Assembly (NCBI RefSeq): GCF_002479495.1
Contig: NZ_DLNQ01000015.1
Coordinates: 506,969 to 570,968 of the forward strand
Direction: 5' to 3'
From: Brevundimonas sp. UBA7506
Lineage (GTDB): Bacteria > Pseudomonadota > Alphaproteobacteria > Caulobacterales > Caulobacteraceae
Length of the DNA: 64,000 nt
Below the pieces are notes generated by a model that did no database searches, had not been told where the DNA came from, and worked only from the letters and a program-made list of their open reading frames with translations. A program made the translations under genes and the position numbers. Below, one piece after another: positions 38,756-48,304 of the stretch (its first letter is position 1; each line of letters begins with the position of its first letter).

Positions 38756-39877
38756 TTACGCCGCGTCGCGGGGGTCGTAGGCCTCGATCTCGCGGCCCAT
38801 CAGGCCGGTTTCGAAATCCATGAAGATGTCGATCAGTTCGTCGACCCCGACCGGCGGCGCCTTGGGCCCGAAGCGGAAGCGCCAGAAGCTGACGATGTGC
38901 TGCACCGCGCCCAGCTGATCGCCCAGCCGCGCGAACAGGGTCGGGGCCTCCAGCAGGAAGTCGCGGAAGGCGATGGGATTGCCCTCGCGCGTCAGCCCCG
39001 CATAGGCGTCGTCGTAATAGCGCAGGGTCCGGCTGACCTCTTCGCAGGTCTTCATGATTCGTCCGCGCAGGACGGCGCGGCCGCGGTCGATGTATTCCTT
39101 GGCGGCGCGGTCGCTGGGGCCGACGGGCTTCACCGTTCCCACGTCGTCGGCGACGTTGACGATGTCCGCCATCAGGCTGGCGAGGGTCCACTTGTAGTAG
39201 AGGAAGCCCTTCCAGCAGAAGACGCCCTCCTGATACTGCTCGGGCTCCAGCCGAAGCGTGGCGCGCAGGGCCTCCAGCCGGTCGCCGGGCGCGTTGGACA
39301 GGATCTTGGTGGCCATGCGCGCGGTCGAACCGACCGCGGCCACCCCGCCGCCCATGCTGAGGGTGACCAGGGGTTCGATCTCGGCCTGGACGAAGGTCAG
39401 CATCTTCTCAAGGTCGGCTTCGCTGAGCGCGAAGTAGCAGGGGGCGGCGTCCACCTCGCCGCGACGCAGTTGCTCGCGCAGCAGGAAGGGGTCCAGCGAA
39501 GGCAGCTGATCCATCAGCCGCAGGGTCTTCAGATCGGGATGGTCGGGGGCGATGCCGAAGGCCTCCTGCATGGCCCGCTCGAAGCCGATCTGGTTGACGA
39601 AGACGAAGCGACCGCCGGTCTTCAGGTCGGTGCTGTCGATCGGCACCACCACCTTGGTCGCCACCTGGCGGCGTCCGGGAAAGGAGTCGGTCTCGTTGCG
39701 GCGCAGCCTGTGCTTGATGATCAGCGAGGTGTTCAGCGCCGGGGTGCGGAACATGGGGCGCTCGGCCCAGTCGTCGGTCTCGCCGTGCTCGTCAAAGACC
39801 TTGAGCAGGTTCAGCACGCGCGCCGTGGAGGCGGTGCGGCGCAGGTGTTCCAGATTGCGGACGGCGCGATCAGTCAT
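38756..39877 (-). CDS. Conserved-looking protein of unknown function (373 aa)
   Basis: A 373-residue soluble protein with no signal peptide or membrane segment. Visible features: RTASTARVLNLLKVFDE at the start, RRQVATKVVVPIDSTDLKTGGRFVFVNQ, a central helical part with FCWKGFLYYKWTLASLMADIV, and an acidic C-terminus (DIFMDFETGLMGREIEAYDP). I do not recognise a family. ATG 39877 is preferred to an upstream TTG. The composition and codon use look native. It stands alone, convergent with ahcY and with its 5' end about 100 nt from the 3' end of the TonB receptor gene. Confidence 0.8.
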   Translation of the reverse strand: MTDRAVRNLEHLRRTASTARVLNLLKVFDEHGETDDWAERPMFRTPALNTSLIIKHRLRRNETDSFPGRRQVATKVVVPIDSTDLKTGGRFVFVNQIGFERAMQEAFGIAPDHPDLKTLRLMDQLPSLDPFLLREQLRRGEVDAAPCYFALSEADLEKMLTFVQAEIEPLVTLSMGGGVAAVGSTARMATKILSNAPGDRLEALRATLRLEPEQYQEGVFCWKGFLYYKWTLASLMADIVNVADDVGTVKPVGPSDRAAKEYIDRGRAVLRGRIMKTCEEVSRTLRYYDDAYAGLTREGNPIAFRDFLLEAPTLFARLGDQLGAVQHIVSFWRFRFGPKAPPVGVDELIDIFMDFETGLMGREIEAYDPRDAA

Positions 39878-39921
39878 GGCGGGCAGACTGCCCGGCAAAG
39901 ATGACTAACGGCTTAGCTGCA

Positions 39922-39953
39922 AAGAAAGAGGGCCGCCTCGGAGGAGGCGGCCC
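39922..39953 (-). terminator. Intrinsic terminator of TonB receptor (minus strand)
   Basis: A 10-bp stem (39930-39939 with 39944-39953, 4-nt loop), followed on the minus strand by TCTTTCTTT. Confidence 0.85.
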
Positions 39954-39978
39954 TGTCAGTTTGGGGAGGAAACCGAAA

Positions 39979-42138
39979 TCAGAAGGTCGTCGTCACGGAC
40001 ACCCAGAGGCGGCGCGGCTCCTGGTTGTTGGCGTATTCCGGCGCATAGGCGACGGGCGTGCCGTAGGGCTTCAGGCTGACGAAGTCCTTGTTGAACAGGT
40101 TGTAGATGGTGGCGTTGATCGTGACCCGTTCGGTCACGTCATACGACCCGCCCAGGTGGAACAGCTCATAGGCCTTGTAGTCGCCCCAGGCGTCGCGGGC
40201 GGCGCCCAGACCGCGGAACCGCTCCGAACGGTACTCGCCGCGCAGCCACAGGTTCATCTTGTCCGTGGCGTTCCAGCGCAGACTGGCGTTGACCATGTGC
40301 TCGGGGGTGTCGGTCAGGGGCTGGCCCTTGGCCGCGCCCGACTTCTGCTCGCTGTCGGTGTAGGTGTAGTTGCCCGACAGGGTCCAGTCGGGGGCGAAGC
40401 GCCAGCGCGCCGCCGTCTCGACGCCGCGCGTCACGGCCTCGTCGACGTTCACCTGCTGGCCGAAGGTGGCGTAGTTGGCCCAGAAGCCGACGTCGGTGCA
40501 GCCGGTCTTGTTGTAGGTCCCGGCGTCGTACTGGGCCTTGGTCAGGCCGAAGGTGCAGTTCGCGACCGGCGTGCCGGCGGCGATCTTGTCCTGGAACTCG
40601 TTGTTGAAGACGGTGACGTTGGCGCGGAAGGTCGAGCCGTTGTCATAGAAGACGGCGATCTCGCTGGAGGTCGAGGTCTCGGGCTTCAGGCCCGGCGAGC
40701 CCAGCAGGGGCAGGCGGCCTTGCGAGCCGAAGCCGTTGATGCCCTCGGCCAGTTGCTCCAGGCGCGGGGTCTTGAAGCCCTGGCTGACGCCGCCCTTGAT
40801 GGTCCACTCCGGCGAGGCGTTCCACACCAGATAGGCGCGCGGGCTGAAGTGGGCGCCGAACTTGGAATGGTCGTCGTGACGTGCGCCGAGCGTCAGGGCC
40901 AGGCTGTCGGTGAAGCGCCACTCGTCCTCGGCGAACAGGGCCCACTGGGTGTGCTCGAACGTCGTCGGGGCCACGCCGTCGACCATCTCGGCGTCCCAGT
41001 ACTGGCCGCCGACGGTAAAGGTGTGGTTGCGCCACTGCGAGAACAGCTTGGTGTCGAAGATGGTGTTTTCCGACACCAGGTCGCGCGCGCCGCCGGCGCC
41101 GGCCACCCCGTTGGGGATGATGCGGCCGATGGTTTCGGTCTTGCCGAACGACAGGTTGGATTCCAGCACGCCGAACGGCAGGCGCCAGTTATGGGCCAGG
41201 GCGTATTGGTCGCGGTTGAACTCCAGCGCATCGCCGTAGCCGCCGGCGGTGGTGTTGGTGCCCATCTGGCCCTTGGCGTTGTCGTACCACTGGCGCGAGA
41301 CGTCCACGTCCAGCCACAGGTCGTGGTCGGCGTGCGGGGTCAGGGTCAGGCGGCCGCCCAGGGTCCAGATCTCGCTCTCGGTCGAACTGCGGCCAAAGCC
41401 GGTGACGGGGGTCTCGACGCCGCCGACGTTCTCGAACTTCAGGTTCGACTGCTCGCGCGTCAGGTAGGAGCCGCGCACGGCCAGACCCATCAGGTCCTTC
41501 ACCAGCGGACCGTTGGCGTAGAAGTCACCACCCCAGATGTCGCCGAAATCGTCGTCGCCCTGAAGGGTGTAGTTGGCCGAGGCCGAACCGCCCCAGACGT
41601 CGCCGACCTTGCGGGTGATGATGTTGACCACGCCGCCCATGGCGTCAGACCCATAGAGGGTCGAGACCGGGCCGCGCACGACCTCGATGCGCTCGATGGC
41701 CGAGACCGGGGGCATGAAGCTGCTGGAGGTCTCGCCAAAGCCGTTCGGCGTCACGCTGCCGGCGGTGTTCTGGCGGCGGCCGTCGATCAGGATCAGGGTG
41801 TAGTCCGAACCCATGCCGCGGATGTTGATGGTCTGGCCGCCGGTCTTGCCGACGGCGGCGCCGACATCGACGCCTTCGATATTGGTCAGGATCTCGGCGA
41901 TCGAGGCGGCGCGCATCTCCTCGATCTCCTGGCGCGGCACCACGCTGATCGAGGCCGGGGCCTGGGTGATGCGTTGTTCGAAGCCCGAGGCGGTGACGAC
42001 GACGTCGGCGACGGTGGTGGTCGCCTGGCGCTGTTGCTCGGTCAGTTCCTCAGCCGTGGCGGCCTGACCCGTGGCGAGAACGGCCAGGGCGGATGCGGCC
42101 ATAAGGGTCGAGCGGCGAGAAACGGCGAAGAAAGACAT
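39979..42138 (-). CDS. TonB-dependent receptor, Cir/FepA-like
   Basis: A 719-residue outer-membrane receptor. Signal peptide ~1-29 (AVLATGQAATAEE), a TonB-box-like stretch TVADVVVTA, the plug domain with INIRGMGSDYTLILIDGRR and IERIEVVRGPVSTLYGSDAM (the Cir/FepA/BtuB class hallmark), and a beta barrel ending VSVTTTF with terminal Phe. Such receptors import ferric siderophores, heme or cobalamin. A Fur-box-like sequence just upstream favours iron. No exporter or siderophore-utilisation genes adjoin it. It is unlike the larger receptor at 4155 and represents a different subfamily. Confidence 0.92.
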   Translation of the reverse strand: MSFFAVSRRSTLMAASALAVLATGQAATAEELTEQQRQATTTVADVVVTASGFEQRITQAPASISVVPRQEIEEMRAASIAEILTNIEGVDVGAAVGKTGGQTINIRGMGSDYTLILIDGRRQNTAGSVTPNGFGETSSSFMPPVSAIERIEVVRGPVSTLYGSDAMGGVVNIITRKVGDVWGGSASANYTLQGDDDFGDIWGGDFYANGPLVKDLMGLAVRGSYLTREQSNLKFENVGGVETPVTGFGRSSTESEIWTLGGRLTLTPHADHDLWLDVDVSRQWYDNAKGQMGTNTTAGGYGDALEFNRDQYALAHNWRLPFGVLESNLSFGKTETIGRIIPNGVAGAGGARDLVSENTIFDTKLFSQWRNHTFTVGGQYWDAEMVDGVAPTTFEHTQWALFAEDEWRFTDSLALTLGARHDDHSKFGAHFSPRAYLVWNASPEWTIKGGVSQGFKTPRLEQLAEGINGFGSQGRLPLLGSPGLKPETSTSSEIAVFYDNGSTFRANVTVFNNEFQDKIAAGTPVANCTFGLTKAQYDAGTYNKTGCTDVGFWANYATFGQQVNVDEAVTRGVETAARWRFAPDWTLSGNYTYTDSEQKSGAAKGQPLTDTPEHMVNASLRWNATDKMNLWLRGEYRSERFRGLGAARDAWGDYKAYELFHLGGSYDVTERVTINATIYNLFNKDFVSLKPYGTPVAYAPEYANNQEPRRLWVSVTTTF

Positions 42139-42155
42139 GAACAGCCCCGGTTGAT

Positions 42156-42172
42156 TTGCGAGCGCTTCTCAA
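42156..42172 (-). promoter_or_regulatory. Possible Fur box upstream of TonB receptor
   Basis: TTGCGAGCGCTTCTCAA, 17 nt before the receptor start, matches the outer halves of a Fur-type operator (TTGCGAnnnnTTCTCAA). The centre is GC-rich, so the match is incomplete. Confidence 0.35.
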
Positions 42173-42287
42173 CATCAAGGGTGGCGGCGTGGCAACGGGG
42201 GTGTGCGAATAGGTCGCAATCGCGCCGGCGCGGGATGCGACCGCCGGGACGCTGGCGCGCGGCGTGCAGCGGGCCTAGAAGGCGGAC

Positions 42288-42491
42288 ATGGAAATCTTCG
42301 ACATCCTGATCCTGATCGCCATTGCGGCGGTGACCATCACCCTCGGTTTCGGGGTCTACAGTCTGTATCGCGGCGGCGACTTCGCCCGATCGCACTCCAA
42401 CAAGCTGATGCGCCTTCGCATCGTCCTGCAGGCGGTGGCGGTGCTGTTGCTGATGGGCGGGATGTGGTGGAAGGCCACGCACGGCGGCTGA
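42288..42491 (+). CDS. HIG1-domain twin-transmembrane protein
   Basis: A 67-residue protein with two membrane helices (~4-27 and ~44-61) separated by GGDFARSHSNKLMRLRI, the signature of the HIG1/'twin transmembrane' family (relatives assist cytochrome oxidase in mitochondria). In many Alphaproteobacteria it directly precedes a PduO-type cobalamin adenosyltransferase, as here (20 nt). The exact role is unknown in bacteria. Confidence 0.85.
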   Translation: MEIFDILILIAIAAVTITLGFGVYSLYRGGDFARSHSNKLMRLRIVLQAVAVLLLMGGMWWKATHGG

Positions 42492-42511
42492 TTATTCGAG
42501 GGGGCTGACCG

Positions 42512-43084
42512 ATGGTCACGCTGAACAAGATCTACACCCGCACCGGCGACGCCGGCCAGACTCGTCTGGCGTCGGGTGCACCCGTGTCCAAGACCGACCT
42601 GCGGGTCGAGGCCTATGGGTCGGTCGACGAACTGAACGCCGTCATCGGCGTGGCTCGTCTGAACAGTGGCCAGAACGACCGGATCGACGCCATGCTGGGC
42701 CGAATCCAGAACGAACTGTTCGATCTCGGCGCCGACCTGGCCACGCCGCTGGAGCCGGCCCCGAAATGGGAGGCGCTGCGCATCATCGCCTCGCAGGTCG
42801 AGCGCATCGAGACCGAAATCGACTGGATGAACGAGAGCCTGAAACCGCTGGACAGCTTCATCCTGTCGGGCGGTTCGCCCCTGTCGGCGCATCTGCACCT
42901 GGCGCGCACCGTCTGCCGCCGGGCCGAGCGCGACGCCATCCGCCTCATGGAATCGGGGGAACAGGTGAACCCGGAGGCGGTCCGCTATCTGAACCGGCTG
43001 TCGGACCACCTGTTCGTCGCCGCCCGCCGGGCCAACGCCAACGGCGCCGCCGACATCCTGTGGAAGCCCGGCGCGACGCGCTGA
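42512..43084 (+). CDS. Cob(I)alamin adenosyltransferase, PduO type
   Basis: A 190-residue corrinoid adenosyltransferase that transfers the 5'-deoxyadenosyl group of ATP to cobalt(I). Motifs: IYTRTGDAGQTRLASG (ATP loop, ~6-21), VEAYGSVDELNAVIG, ILSGGSPLSAHLHLARTVCRRAER and LNRLSDHLFVAAR. It supplies adenosylcobalamin to enzymes such as methylmalonyl-CoA mutase. In relatives etfBA follow this gene; here etfBA lie about 9 kb downstream on the other strand. Confidence 0.93.
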   Translation: MVTLNKIYTRTGDAGQTRLASGAPVSKTDLRVEAYGSVDELNAVIGVARLNSGQNDRIDAMLGRIQNELFDLGADLATPLEPAPKWEALRIIASQVERIETEIDWMNESLKPLDSFILSGGSPLSAHLHLARTVCRRAERDAIRLMESGEQVNPEAVRYLNRLSDHLFVAARRANANGAADILWKPGATR

Positions 43085-43103
43085 GGCGGGCAGGAGAGGG
43101 GCC

Positions 43104-43898
43104 TTACTGCGCCGTCAGGCCCCCGTCGATCTTGAACTCGGCGCCGGTGACGAACTTGGATTCGTCCGAGGCCAGGTAAAGGACGCAGTAGGCCACGTCG
43201 TCCGGCTCGCCGATGCGCTTCAACGGAATGCCGCGCGCCAGCTTTTCGTGCGCCGTCGTCTCGTCGCCGCCGGCCATGGCGACGAAGGGATCGAGGATCG
43301 GGGTCTTGATGAAGACCGGGTGGACAGAGTTGGCGCGCACGTTCCAGCCTGCCTTGGCCGCCTCCAGCGCCACCGTCTTGGTGTAGAGCCAGACCGCCGC
43401 CTTGGTGGCGTTATAGGCCCCCATGCCCGGCGCCGCCGCCAGTCCCGCGATCGACGAGATGTTGACGATTGAGCCCGCGCCAGAGGCCCGCAGATGCGGC
43501 ATGGCGTGCTTGCAGCCCAGCATGACCGACTCGATGTTGACCGCCTGAACCAGCCGCCAGTTGTCCAGCGTGTCCTGCTCGGCCCAGGCCAGATGGCCGC
43601 CGATGCCGGCGTTGTTCACCAGGATGGACAGGCCGCCCATGTCCTCGGCGGCGGCGGCGACCACGCGAACCCAGTCATCCTCGCGCGTCACGTCCTGCTC
43701 ATAGGCGAAGGCGGAGCCGGGGGTTTCGGCGTTGATGCTGTCGGCCAAGGCCCGCACGCCGTCCAGATCGCGGTCGGAGACGGCGACCTTGGCGCCCTCG
43801 CGCACCAGCATCCGCGCTATGGCCTGACCCAGACCGCCCGCCGCCCCGGTGATGAGGGCGGACTTGCCCGCGACGCGCCCAAGACGAGGGGCGCTCAC
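43104..43898 (-). CDS. SDR family oxidoreductase
   Basis: A 264-residue classical short-chain dehydrogenase with the full active site: glycine motif [15 protein letters not shown], Ser in NISSIAG and Tyr-Lys in GAYNATKAA. The C-terminus ([15 protein letters not shown]) is standard. The start is GTG 43898, which overlaps the phhB stop by four bases (GTGA), so the two are translationally coupled. The substrate is unknown; cyclohexanol-, sterol- and 3-oxoacyl-type SDRs look alike at this level. Confidence 0.87.
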   Translation of the reverse strand: MSAPRLGRVAGKSALITGAAGGLGQAIARMLVREGAKVAVSDRDLDGVRALADSINAETPGSAFAYEQDVTREDDWVRVVAAAAEDMGGLSILVNNAGIGGHLAWAEQDTLDNWRLVQAVNIESVMLGCKHAMPHLRASGAGSIVNISSIAGLAAAPGMGAYNATKAAVWLYTKTVALEAAKAGWNVRANSVHPVFIKTPILDPFVAMAGGDETTAHEKLARGIPLKRIGEPDDVAYCVLYLASDESKFVTGAEFKIDGGLTAQ

Positions 43899-44191
43899 TC
43901 GACCAAGCCTTTGACGATCTCGTCGATGAAGCGGGCCATGGCGACATCGCGCTCGGTGACGCCGCCGGCGTCGTGGGTGGTCAGCAGCACCTCGACGCGG
44001 TTGTAGACGTTGGACCATTCAGGATGGTGGTCCGCCTTGTCGGCCAGCAGGGCGACGCGGGTCATGAAGCCGAAGGCGGCGTTGAAATCCTTGAAGCGCA
44101 GCGAGCGCACGATGGCCGGGCGCGGATCGTCGGCGCGGCGCCAGTCGGGCAGGCCCTGAAGCACGGTGTTGACGTCGAGGGCGGCGGTCAT
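43895..44191 (-). CDS. phhB: Pterin-4a-carbinolamine dehydratase
   Basis: A 98-residue protein that recycles the pterin cofactor of aromatic amino-acid hydroxylases. The catalytic residues are in [17 protein letters not shown] (the HHP motif at ~54-56) and the [11 protein letters not shown] segment. The [16 protein letters not shown] helix is family-typical. It is the first gene of the two-gene unit phhB-SDR. Confidence 0.93.
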   Translation of the reverse strand: MTAALDVNTVLQGLPDWRRADDPRPAIVRSLRFKDFNAAFGFMTRVALLADKADHHPEWSNVYNRVEVLLTTHDAGGVTERDVAMARFIDEIVKGLVE

Positions 44192-44519
44192 GAGCGTCTC
44201 CTTGATTTTGCTCAGGCGTATCGCGCGTCCGAGAGGGCGGCAAGCCGCGAGGCCGCCTCAGCACAAACGTCGATCCTCCCCCGCCCGCGGGGGAGGGGGA
44301 CCGCGAAGCGGTGGAGGGGGCGGATGCACGCGCAACCTCGAGCACATTTCATCACAGCCCGCCGTCATAATCCAAAAACGGGCAACCAGCCCTCGCCCCC
44401 TCCACCATGCTTCGCACGGTCCCCCTCCCCCGCTTCGCAGGGGAGGATCGAATCTCAGCCTGTCATCTGCGACGCTTCCCCGGATGACGCCGACCGCGCG
44501 AGGCGTTACACCCGCATCC
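44192..44519. other. Divergent intergenic region holding repeat family A
   Basis: 328 nt between phhB (minus) and ubiE (plus). Most of it is repeat family A copy 2 (44271-44450), with about 75 nt on each side left for promoters. I see no additional gene. Confidence 0.8.
44271..44450 (+). repeat. Palindromic repeat family A, copy 2
   Basis: Same plan as copy 1: CGATCCTCCCCC... with GGGGGACCGCGAAGCGGTGG in the left unit, a ~75-nt unrelated spacer, then GCCCCCTCCACCATGC... and CAGGGGAGGATCG in the right unit. Confidence 0.85.
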
Positions 44520-45302
44520 ATGACCCAGGCCGATCCCTCCCCCTCCTCCGGCAAGACCTCCTCCTTCGGCTTCCGCGACGTGGACGCGAAGGAAAAGGTG
44601 CAGATGGTGCGCGGGGTCTTCAACTCCGTGGCCTCCAACTACGACTTGATGAACGACCTGATGAGCGCGGGCGTGCACCGTCTCTGGAAGGACGCCACGG
44701 CGGCCAAGCTGAACGCCCGTCCCGGCGAGGTCATCCTCGACATGGCCGGCGGCACCGGCGACATGGCGCGGCGCTATTCCAAGATGGCGCGCGCGGCCCA
44801 GCAGCGTCGCGGCGGCGAGGACGCCACCGTCATCGTCATGGACTACAACGCCGAGATGATCCTGAACGGCGTGGCCAAGGGCGGCGAGCCGGAGATGGCC
44901 TGGGGCGTCGGCGACGCCATGAACCTGCCCTTCCCCGACGCCTGCCTGGACGCCTATTCGATCAGCTTCGGCATCCGCAACGTGTCCGACGTGGCGGGCG
45001 CCCTGAAGGAAGCGCGCCGCGCGCTGAAGCCCGGCGGCCGCTTCATCTGCCTGGAGTTCTCCCACCCCACGACCGGCGCGCTGAGGAAGGCCTATGACGC
45101 CTGGTCCTTCCACGCCATTCCGCGCATCGGCGAATGGGTCGCCAAGGACCGCGACAGCTATCAGTATCTGGTCGAGAGCATCCGTCGCTTCCCGGATCAG
45201 TCGACCTTCAAGCGGATGATCGAGGACGCCGGTTTCAGCCGCGTCAGCGTCACCAACCTGTCGGGCGGCATCGCCGCCATCCACCACGGGTGGGCGATCT
45301 GA
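44520..45302 (+). CDS. ubiE: Demethylmenaquinone/2-methoxy-6-polyprenyl-benzoquinol methyltransferase
   Basis: A 260-residue class I methyltransferase for the C-methylation step of ubiquinone (and menaquinone) synthesis. Family motifs: [35 protein letters not shown] (SAM motif I), [18 protein letters not shown] and [13 protein letters not shown] ~10-residue insert ([12 protein letters not shown]) between motif I and post-I is seen in many Alphaproteobacteria. The ubiB start overlaps its end. Confidence 0.95.
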   Translation: MTQADPSPSSGKTSSFGFRDVDAKEKVQMVRGVFNSVASNYDLMNDLMSAGVHRLWKDATAAKLNARPGEVILDMAGGTGDMARRYSKMARAAQQRRGGEDATVIVMDYNAEMILNGVAKGGEPEMAWGVGDAMNLPFPDACLDAYSISFGIRNVSDVAGALKEARRALKPGGRFICLEFSHPTTGALRKAYDAWSFHAIPRIGEWVAKDRDSYQYLVESIRRFPDQSTFKRMIEDAGFSRVSVTNLSGGIAAIHHGWAI

Positions 45303-46873
45303 GCCGGCTGTCCGTCAAGACCCCGCCCGCCGCGCCGAGGCCGGAGCCCGTCCGCGACCCGCTGGGCGCCGCCTTCCGCCTGATCGGCTGGGGCTGGGTG
45401 CTGGCGCGTCACGACGCCCTGATCCCGCGCGAGGTCAATCCGCTGCTGCCCGCCTGGACCCGCCCGTTCGCGCAACTGGTGCAGATGACGGCCAGCCGCA
45501 AGCATCGCGCCGGTCGCCCCGGTCAGCGCGTGGGGCAAGCCTTCGAGCACCTCGGCCCCGTGGCCATCAAGCTGGGTCAGGTTCTGGCCACGCGCGCCGA
45601 CATCTTCGGCATCCAGTTCGCCCAGGATCTGGGGCGACTGAAGGACAAGCTGCCGCCCTTCCCCCTGGACGAGGCGCGCGCCGAGATCGAGCGCTCGCTG
45701 GGCCGCACCGTAGAGAGCCTGTTCATCGACCTGGGCCAGCCGGTCGCCGCCGCCTCCCTGGCGCAGGCGCATCCGGCGTACCTGGCGGACGGTCGCAAGG
45801 TGGCGGTCAAGGTGCTGCGTCCCGGAGTCGAGCGCCGCGTGGCGCGCGGGCTGGATTCCATGCGTCTGGGCGCCAAGCTGGTGCAGAAGTTCGTCGAGCC
45901 CGCCCGGCGGCTGGAGCCCCAGGCCTTCGTCGAGATCATCGCCCGCGCCCTGTCGCTGGAGCTGGATATGCGGCTCGAGGCCGCCGCCGCCTCGGAACTG
46001 GCCGAGGTCATGGCCAAGGACGACTTCATGAGCGCGCCCGCCGTCGTCTGGGACGGGGTGGGCAAGCGGGTGCTGACGCTGGCGTGGGCCGACGGCCTGC
46101 CGATGACCGACCCGGCGCTGGAAAGCCTTCCCGGTCTCGACAAGGACGCCCTGGCCGACAAGGTGGTGCGCGGCTTCCTGGTCCAGGCGCTGGACCACGG
46201 CGTCTTCCACGCCGACCTGCACGAAGGCAATCTGTTCGCCGACGCTCCGGCCCAGGTCACCGCCATCGACTTCGGCATCGTCGGGCGACTGGGCCCGGCC
46301 GAGCGGCGCTACCTGGCCGAAATCCTGTGGGGCTTCATCAGCCGCGACTACGACCGCATCAGCCGGGTCCATTTCGAAGCCGGCTACGTGCCGCCGCATC
46401 ATTCGGTCGACACCTTCGCCCAGGCCCTTCGCGCGGTCGGCGAGCCGGTCATCGGCCGTCAGGCCAGCCAGGTGTCGATGGGCCGACTGCTGGGCCAGCT
46501 GTTCGAGATCACCGCCCTGTTCGACATGCACATGCGGCCCGAACTGGTGCTGCTGCAAAAGACCATGGTCTCGGTCGAAGGCGTCGCCCGTCGTCTCAAT
46601 CCTGACCACGACCTGTGGGAGGCGGCCAAGCCGGTGGTCGAGCGCTGGATCAAGCGCGAACTGGGGCCGCAGGCCCAGATCAAGGAGACCATCGAGGAGG
46701 CTCTCGCCACGCTGAAGGCTCTGTCGCATCTGGCGCAGAACCCACCGCAATCTCAGACGTTAGTGATCGAGAAGGCCGGAACCCGGCCCTGGGTGGTCGC
46801 CGCCGTCACCGTCGCCGTCTGTGCCTCGGTCGCCGCCCTGGTCCTGACACTCTGGCCGATGATCGTCGCCTGA
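45290..46873 (+). CDS. ubiB: Ubiquinone biosynthesis protein UbiB (ABC1 kinase-like)
   Basis: A 527-residue atypical kinase-like ATPase that supports ubiquinone synthesis, extracting or handling lipid intermediates at the membrane. The ABC1-family signatures are KLGQVLATR (KxGQ), [11 protein letters not shown] (Ala-rich nucleotide loop), [19 protein letters not shown] and [10 protein letters not shown]. Two transmembrane helices near the C-terminus (~505-525 and a weaker one) anchor it. No ATG fits; GTG 45290 (overlapping ubiE by 13 nt) is chosen, with CTG 45299 as an alternative. It forms an operon with ubiE, as in most Alphaproteobacteria. Confidence 0.93.
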   Translation: MGDLSRLSVKTPPAAPRPEPVRDPLGAAFRLIGWGWVLARHDALIPREVNPLLPAWTRPFAQLVQMTASRKHRAGRPGQRVGQAFEHLGPVAIKLGQVLATRADIFGIQFAQDLGRLKDKLPPFPLDEARAEIERSLGRTVESLFIDLGQPVAAASLAQAHPAYLADGRKVAVKVLRPGVERRVARGLDSMRLGAKLVQKFVEPARRLEPQAFVEIIARALSLELDMRLEAAAASELAEVMAKDDFMSAPAVVWDGVGKRVLTLAWADGLPMTDPALESLPGLDKDALADKVVRGFLVQALDHGVFHADLHEGNLFADAPAQVTAIDFGIVGRLGPAERRYLAEILWGFISRDYDRISRVHFEAGYVPPHHSVDTFAQALRAVGEPVIGRQASQVSMGRLLGQLFEITALFDMHMRPELVLLQKTMVSVEGVARRLNPDHDLWEAAKPVVERWIKRELGPQAQIKETIEEALATLKALSHLAQNPPQSQTLVIEKAGTRPWVVAAVTVAVCASVAALVLTLWPMIVA

Positions 46874-46896
46874 CGTTTCTTCGGAGCCTGCCGCCT

Positions 46897-47349
46897 ATGA
46901 AGACCCGGATCTTCGCAGCCGCCGTGATGGGCGCGAGCCTGCTGGCCCTGCCTGCGGCGGCGCAGACGGCGGCGGCCACGCTCCCCAACAGCTTTGGCGA
47001 ACCCGACGCCGTGCAGGCACCGCCGCCGGCCCCGGCCTCCGGCGAGGCGCCCGACATCGCCCGCACGCAAGGCGCGCTTCGCGCTGTGATCGCCTCGCTG
47101 CAATCCGACGAGATCGACTATTCGGTGTTCAGCCCCAGTCTGGCCGAGCAGATCCGCAGCCGGGCCGCCGAATTCGCCCCGCGCGTGCGGCAGCTCGGGG
47201 CCGTTCAGGTCATGGAGTATCGCGGCCAGCAAGACGGGGCCGAACTGTTCCGCGTGGTGTTCGAGAAGCAGGCCACCGATTGGGTTATCGCGTTCGACAA
47301 CGAGGACCGGATCAACGCCCTGCTGTATCGCCCGGCGCGCGGCGACTGA
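46897..47349 (+). CDS. Small secreted protein of unknown function
   Basis: A 150-residue protein with a clear signal peptide (MKTRIFAAAVMGASLLALPA, AAAQ cleavage) and a Pro/Ala-rich linker. The mature domain (DIARTQGALRAVIASLQSDEI, YSVFSPSLAEQIRS, FRVVFEKQATDWVIAFD) looks like a small alpha+beta, SnoaL/DUF3887-like fold, a weak guess only. It follows ubiB by 23 nt and may be co-transcribed. Confidence 0.72.
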   Translation: MKTRIFAAAVMGASLLALPAAAQTAAATLPNSFGEPDAVQAPPPAPASGEAPDIARTQGALRAVIASLQSDEIDYSVFSPSLAEQIRSRAAEFAPRVRQLGAVQVMEYRGQQDGAELFRVVFEKQATDWVIAFDNEDRINALLYRPARGD

Positions 47350-47363
47350 CGCGGATCTGAGCC

Positions 47364-47765
47364 TCAGTCCAGCGACGGCTTGCCGCGCCCGCTCTTGATG
47401 CTTGAGCGGGTGGATTTGGCCTGCAACCGTCGTTCCTTGGACGCCCGCGTCGGTCGGGTCGGCACGCGATAGACCGGCTTGATCGAGGCCTCGGCCACCA
47501 TCTCGTCCAGCCGGGCGATGGCGTCGGCCTTGTTGCGTTCCTGGGTGCGGAAGCGGACGGCGGTGATCAGGATGACCCCGTCCAGCGTCAGGCGACTGCC
47601 CGCCAGCTTCATCAGCCGCGCCTTGACCGGCTCGGTCAGGCTGGGCGAGTTCTTCACGTCGAACCGCATCTGAACGGCGGTTGAAACCTTGTTGACGTTC
47701 TGGCCTCCGGGCCCGCCCGCGCGGAAGAATCGGAACTCCAGCTCATCCTCGGGAATACGGCTCAC
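47364..47765 (-). CDS. arfB: Alternative ribosome-rescue factor ArfB
   Basis: A 133-residue peptidyl-tRNA hydrolase of the YaeJ/ArfB class that releases ribosomes stalled without a stop codon. The catalytic GGQ is in FRAGGPGGQNVNKVSTAVQ (~15-33). The basic C-terminal tail (RASKERRLQAKSTRSSIKS) that enters the empty mRNA channel is present, which separates it from release factors 1/2. It overlaps the upstream YaiI-like gene by four bases. Confidence 0.93.
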   Translation of the reverse strand: MSRIPEDELEFRFFRAGGPGGQNVNKVSTAVQMRFDVKNSPSLTEPVKARLMKLAGSRLTLDGVILITAVRFRTQERNKADAIARLDEMVAEASIKPVYRVPTRPTRASKERRLQAKSTRSSIKSGRGKPSLD

Positions 47766-48220
47766 AGGTTGACTTTCCGTGCACGGACGACCGCCGTATC
47801 AAGGGCTTGCAGGAAGCGCGAGCGGTCGGCGTTGGAGAAGGGCGGCGGGCCGCTGGTGGCCACGCCGATGGAGCGCAGATGCTCGCCCACCATGCGCCCG
47901 GCCAGGGCCGAGCCGATGGAGTCGGGGGTGAAGGGCTGTCCGTTGGACTTCAGCGCCTGGGCCCCGGATTTCAGACAGCGGTCGGCCAGGGGAATGTCGG
48001 CGGTGACGACGATGTCGCCGGTGACGGCGCGCTCGGCGATCCAGTCGTCGGCCACGTCAGGCCCGGCGTCGACCACCACCTGTTCGATCATCGGTTCGCG
48101 CGGGACATTGATCCAGGCGTTGGACACCACAAAGACCTTGAGCCCGTAGCGGCGGGCCACGCGATAGACCTCCTCCTTTACGGGACAGGCGTCGGCGTCG
48201 ATGTAGAGGGTGGTGGGCAT
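47762..48220 (-). CDS. YaiI/YqxD family protein (UPF0178)
   Basis: A 152-residue protein of the YaiI/YqxD family, PIN-domain-like, with YIDADACPVKEEVYRVA at the N-terminus and VVTADIPLADRCLKSGAQAL in the middle. The conserved acidic residues suggest a nuclease-like fold, but no function is established. Coupled to arfB by a four-base overlap. Confidence 0.9.
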   Translation of the reverse strand: MPTTLYIDADACPVKEEVYRVARRYGLKVFVVSNAWINVPREPMIEQVVVDAGPDVADDWIAERAVTGDIVVTADIPLADRCLKSGAQALKSNGQPFTPDSIGSALAGRMVGEHLRSIGVATSGPPPFSNADRSRFLQALDTAVVRARKVNL

Positions 48221-48252
48221 GGGCCCCTTCTATCCGGCCTGAGCCGCATACG

Positions 48253-48282
48253 AAAAGGGCGCCGGTCCTGCGACCGGCGCCC
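48253..48282 (-). terminator. Intrinsic terminator of the amidohydrolase pair
   Basis: An 11-bp perfect stem (48257-48267 with 48272-48282), followed on the minus strand by TTTTCGT. Confidence 0.85.
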
Positions 48283-48304
48283 TCAACCTCATAAGGCTCG
48301 CGCC

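Noticed and set aside
42139-42287. A cobalamin riboswitch between the TonB receptor and the cobalamin adenosyltransferase region
   Set aside because: The 148-nt gap lacks the B12-box and is too short for the ~200-nt aptamer.
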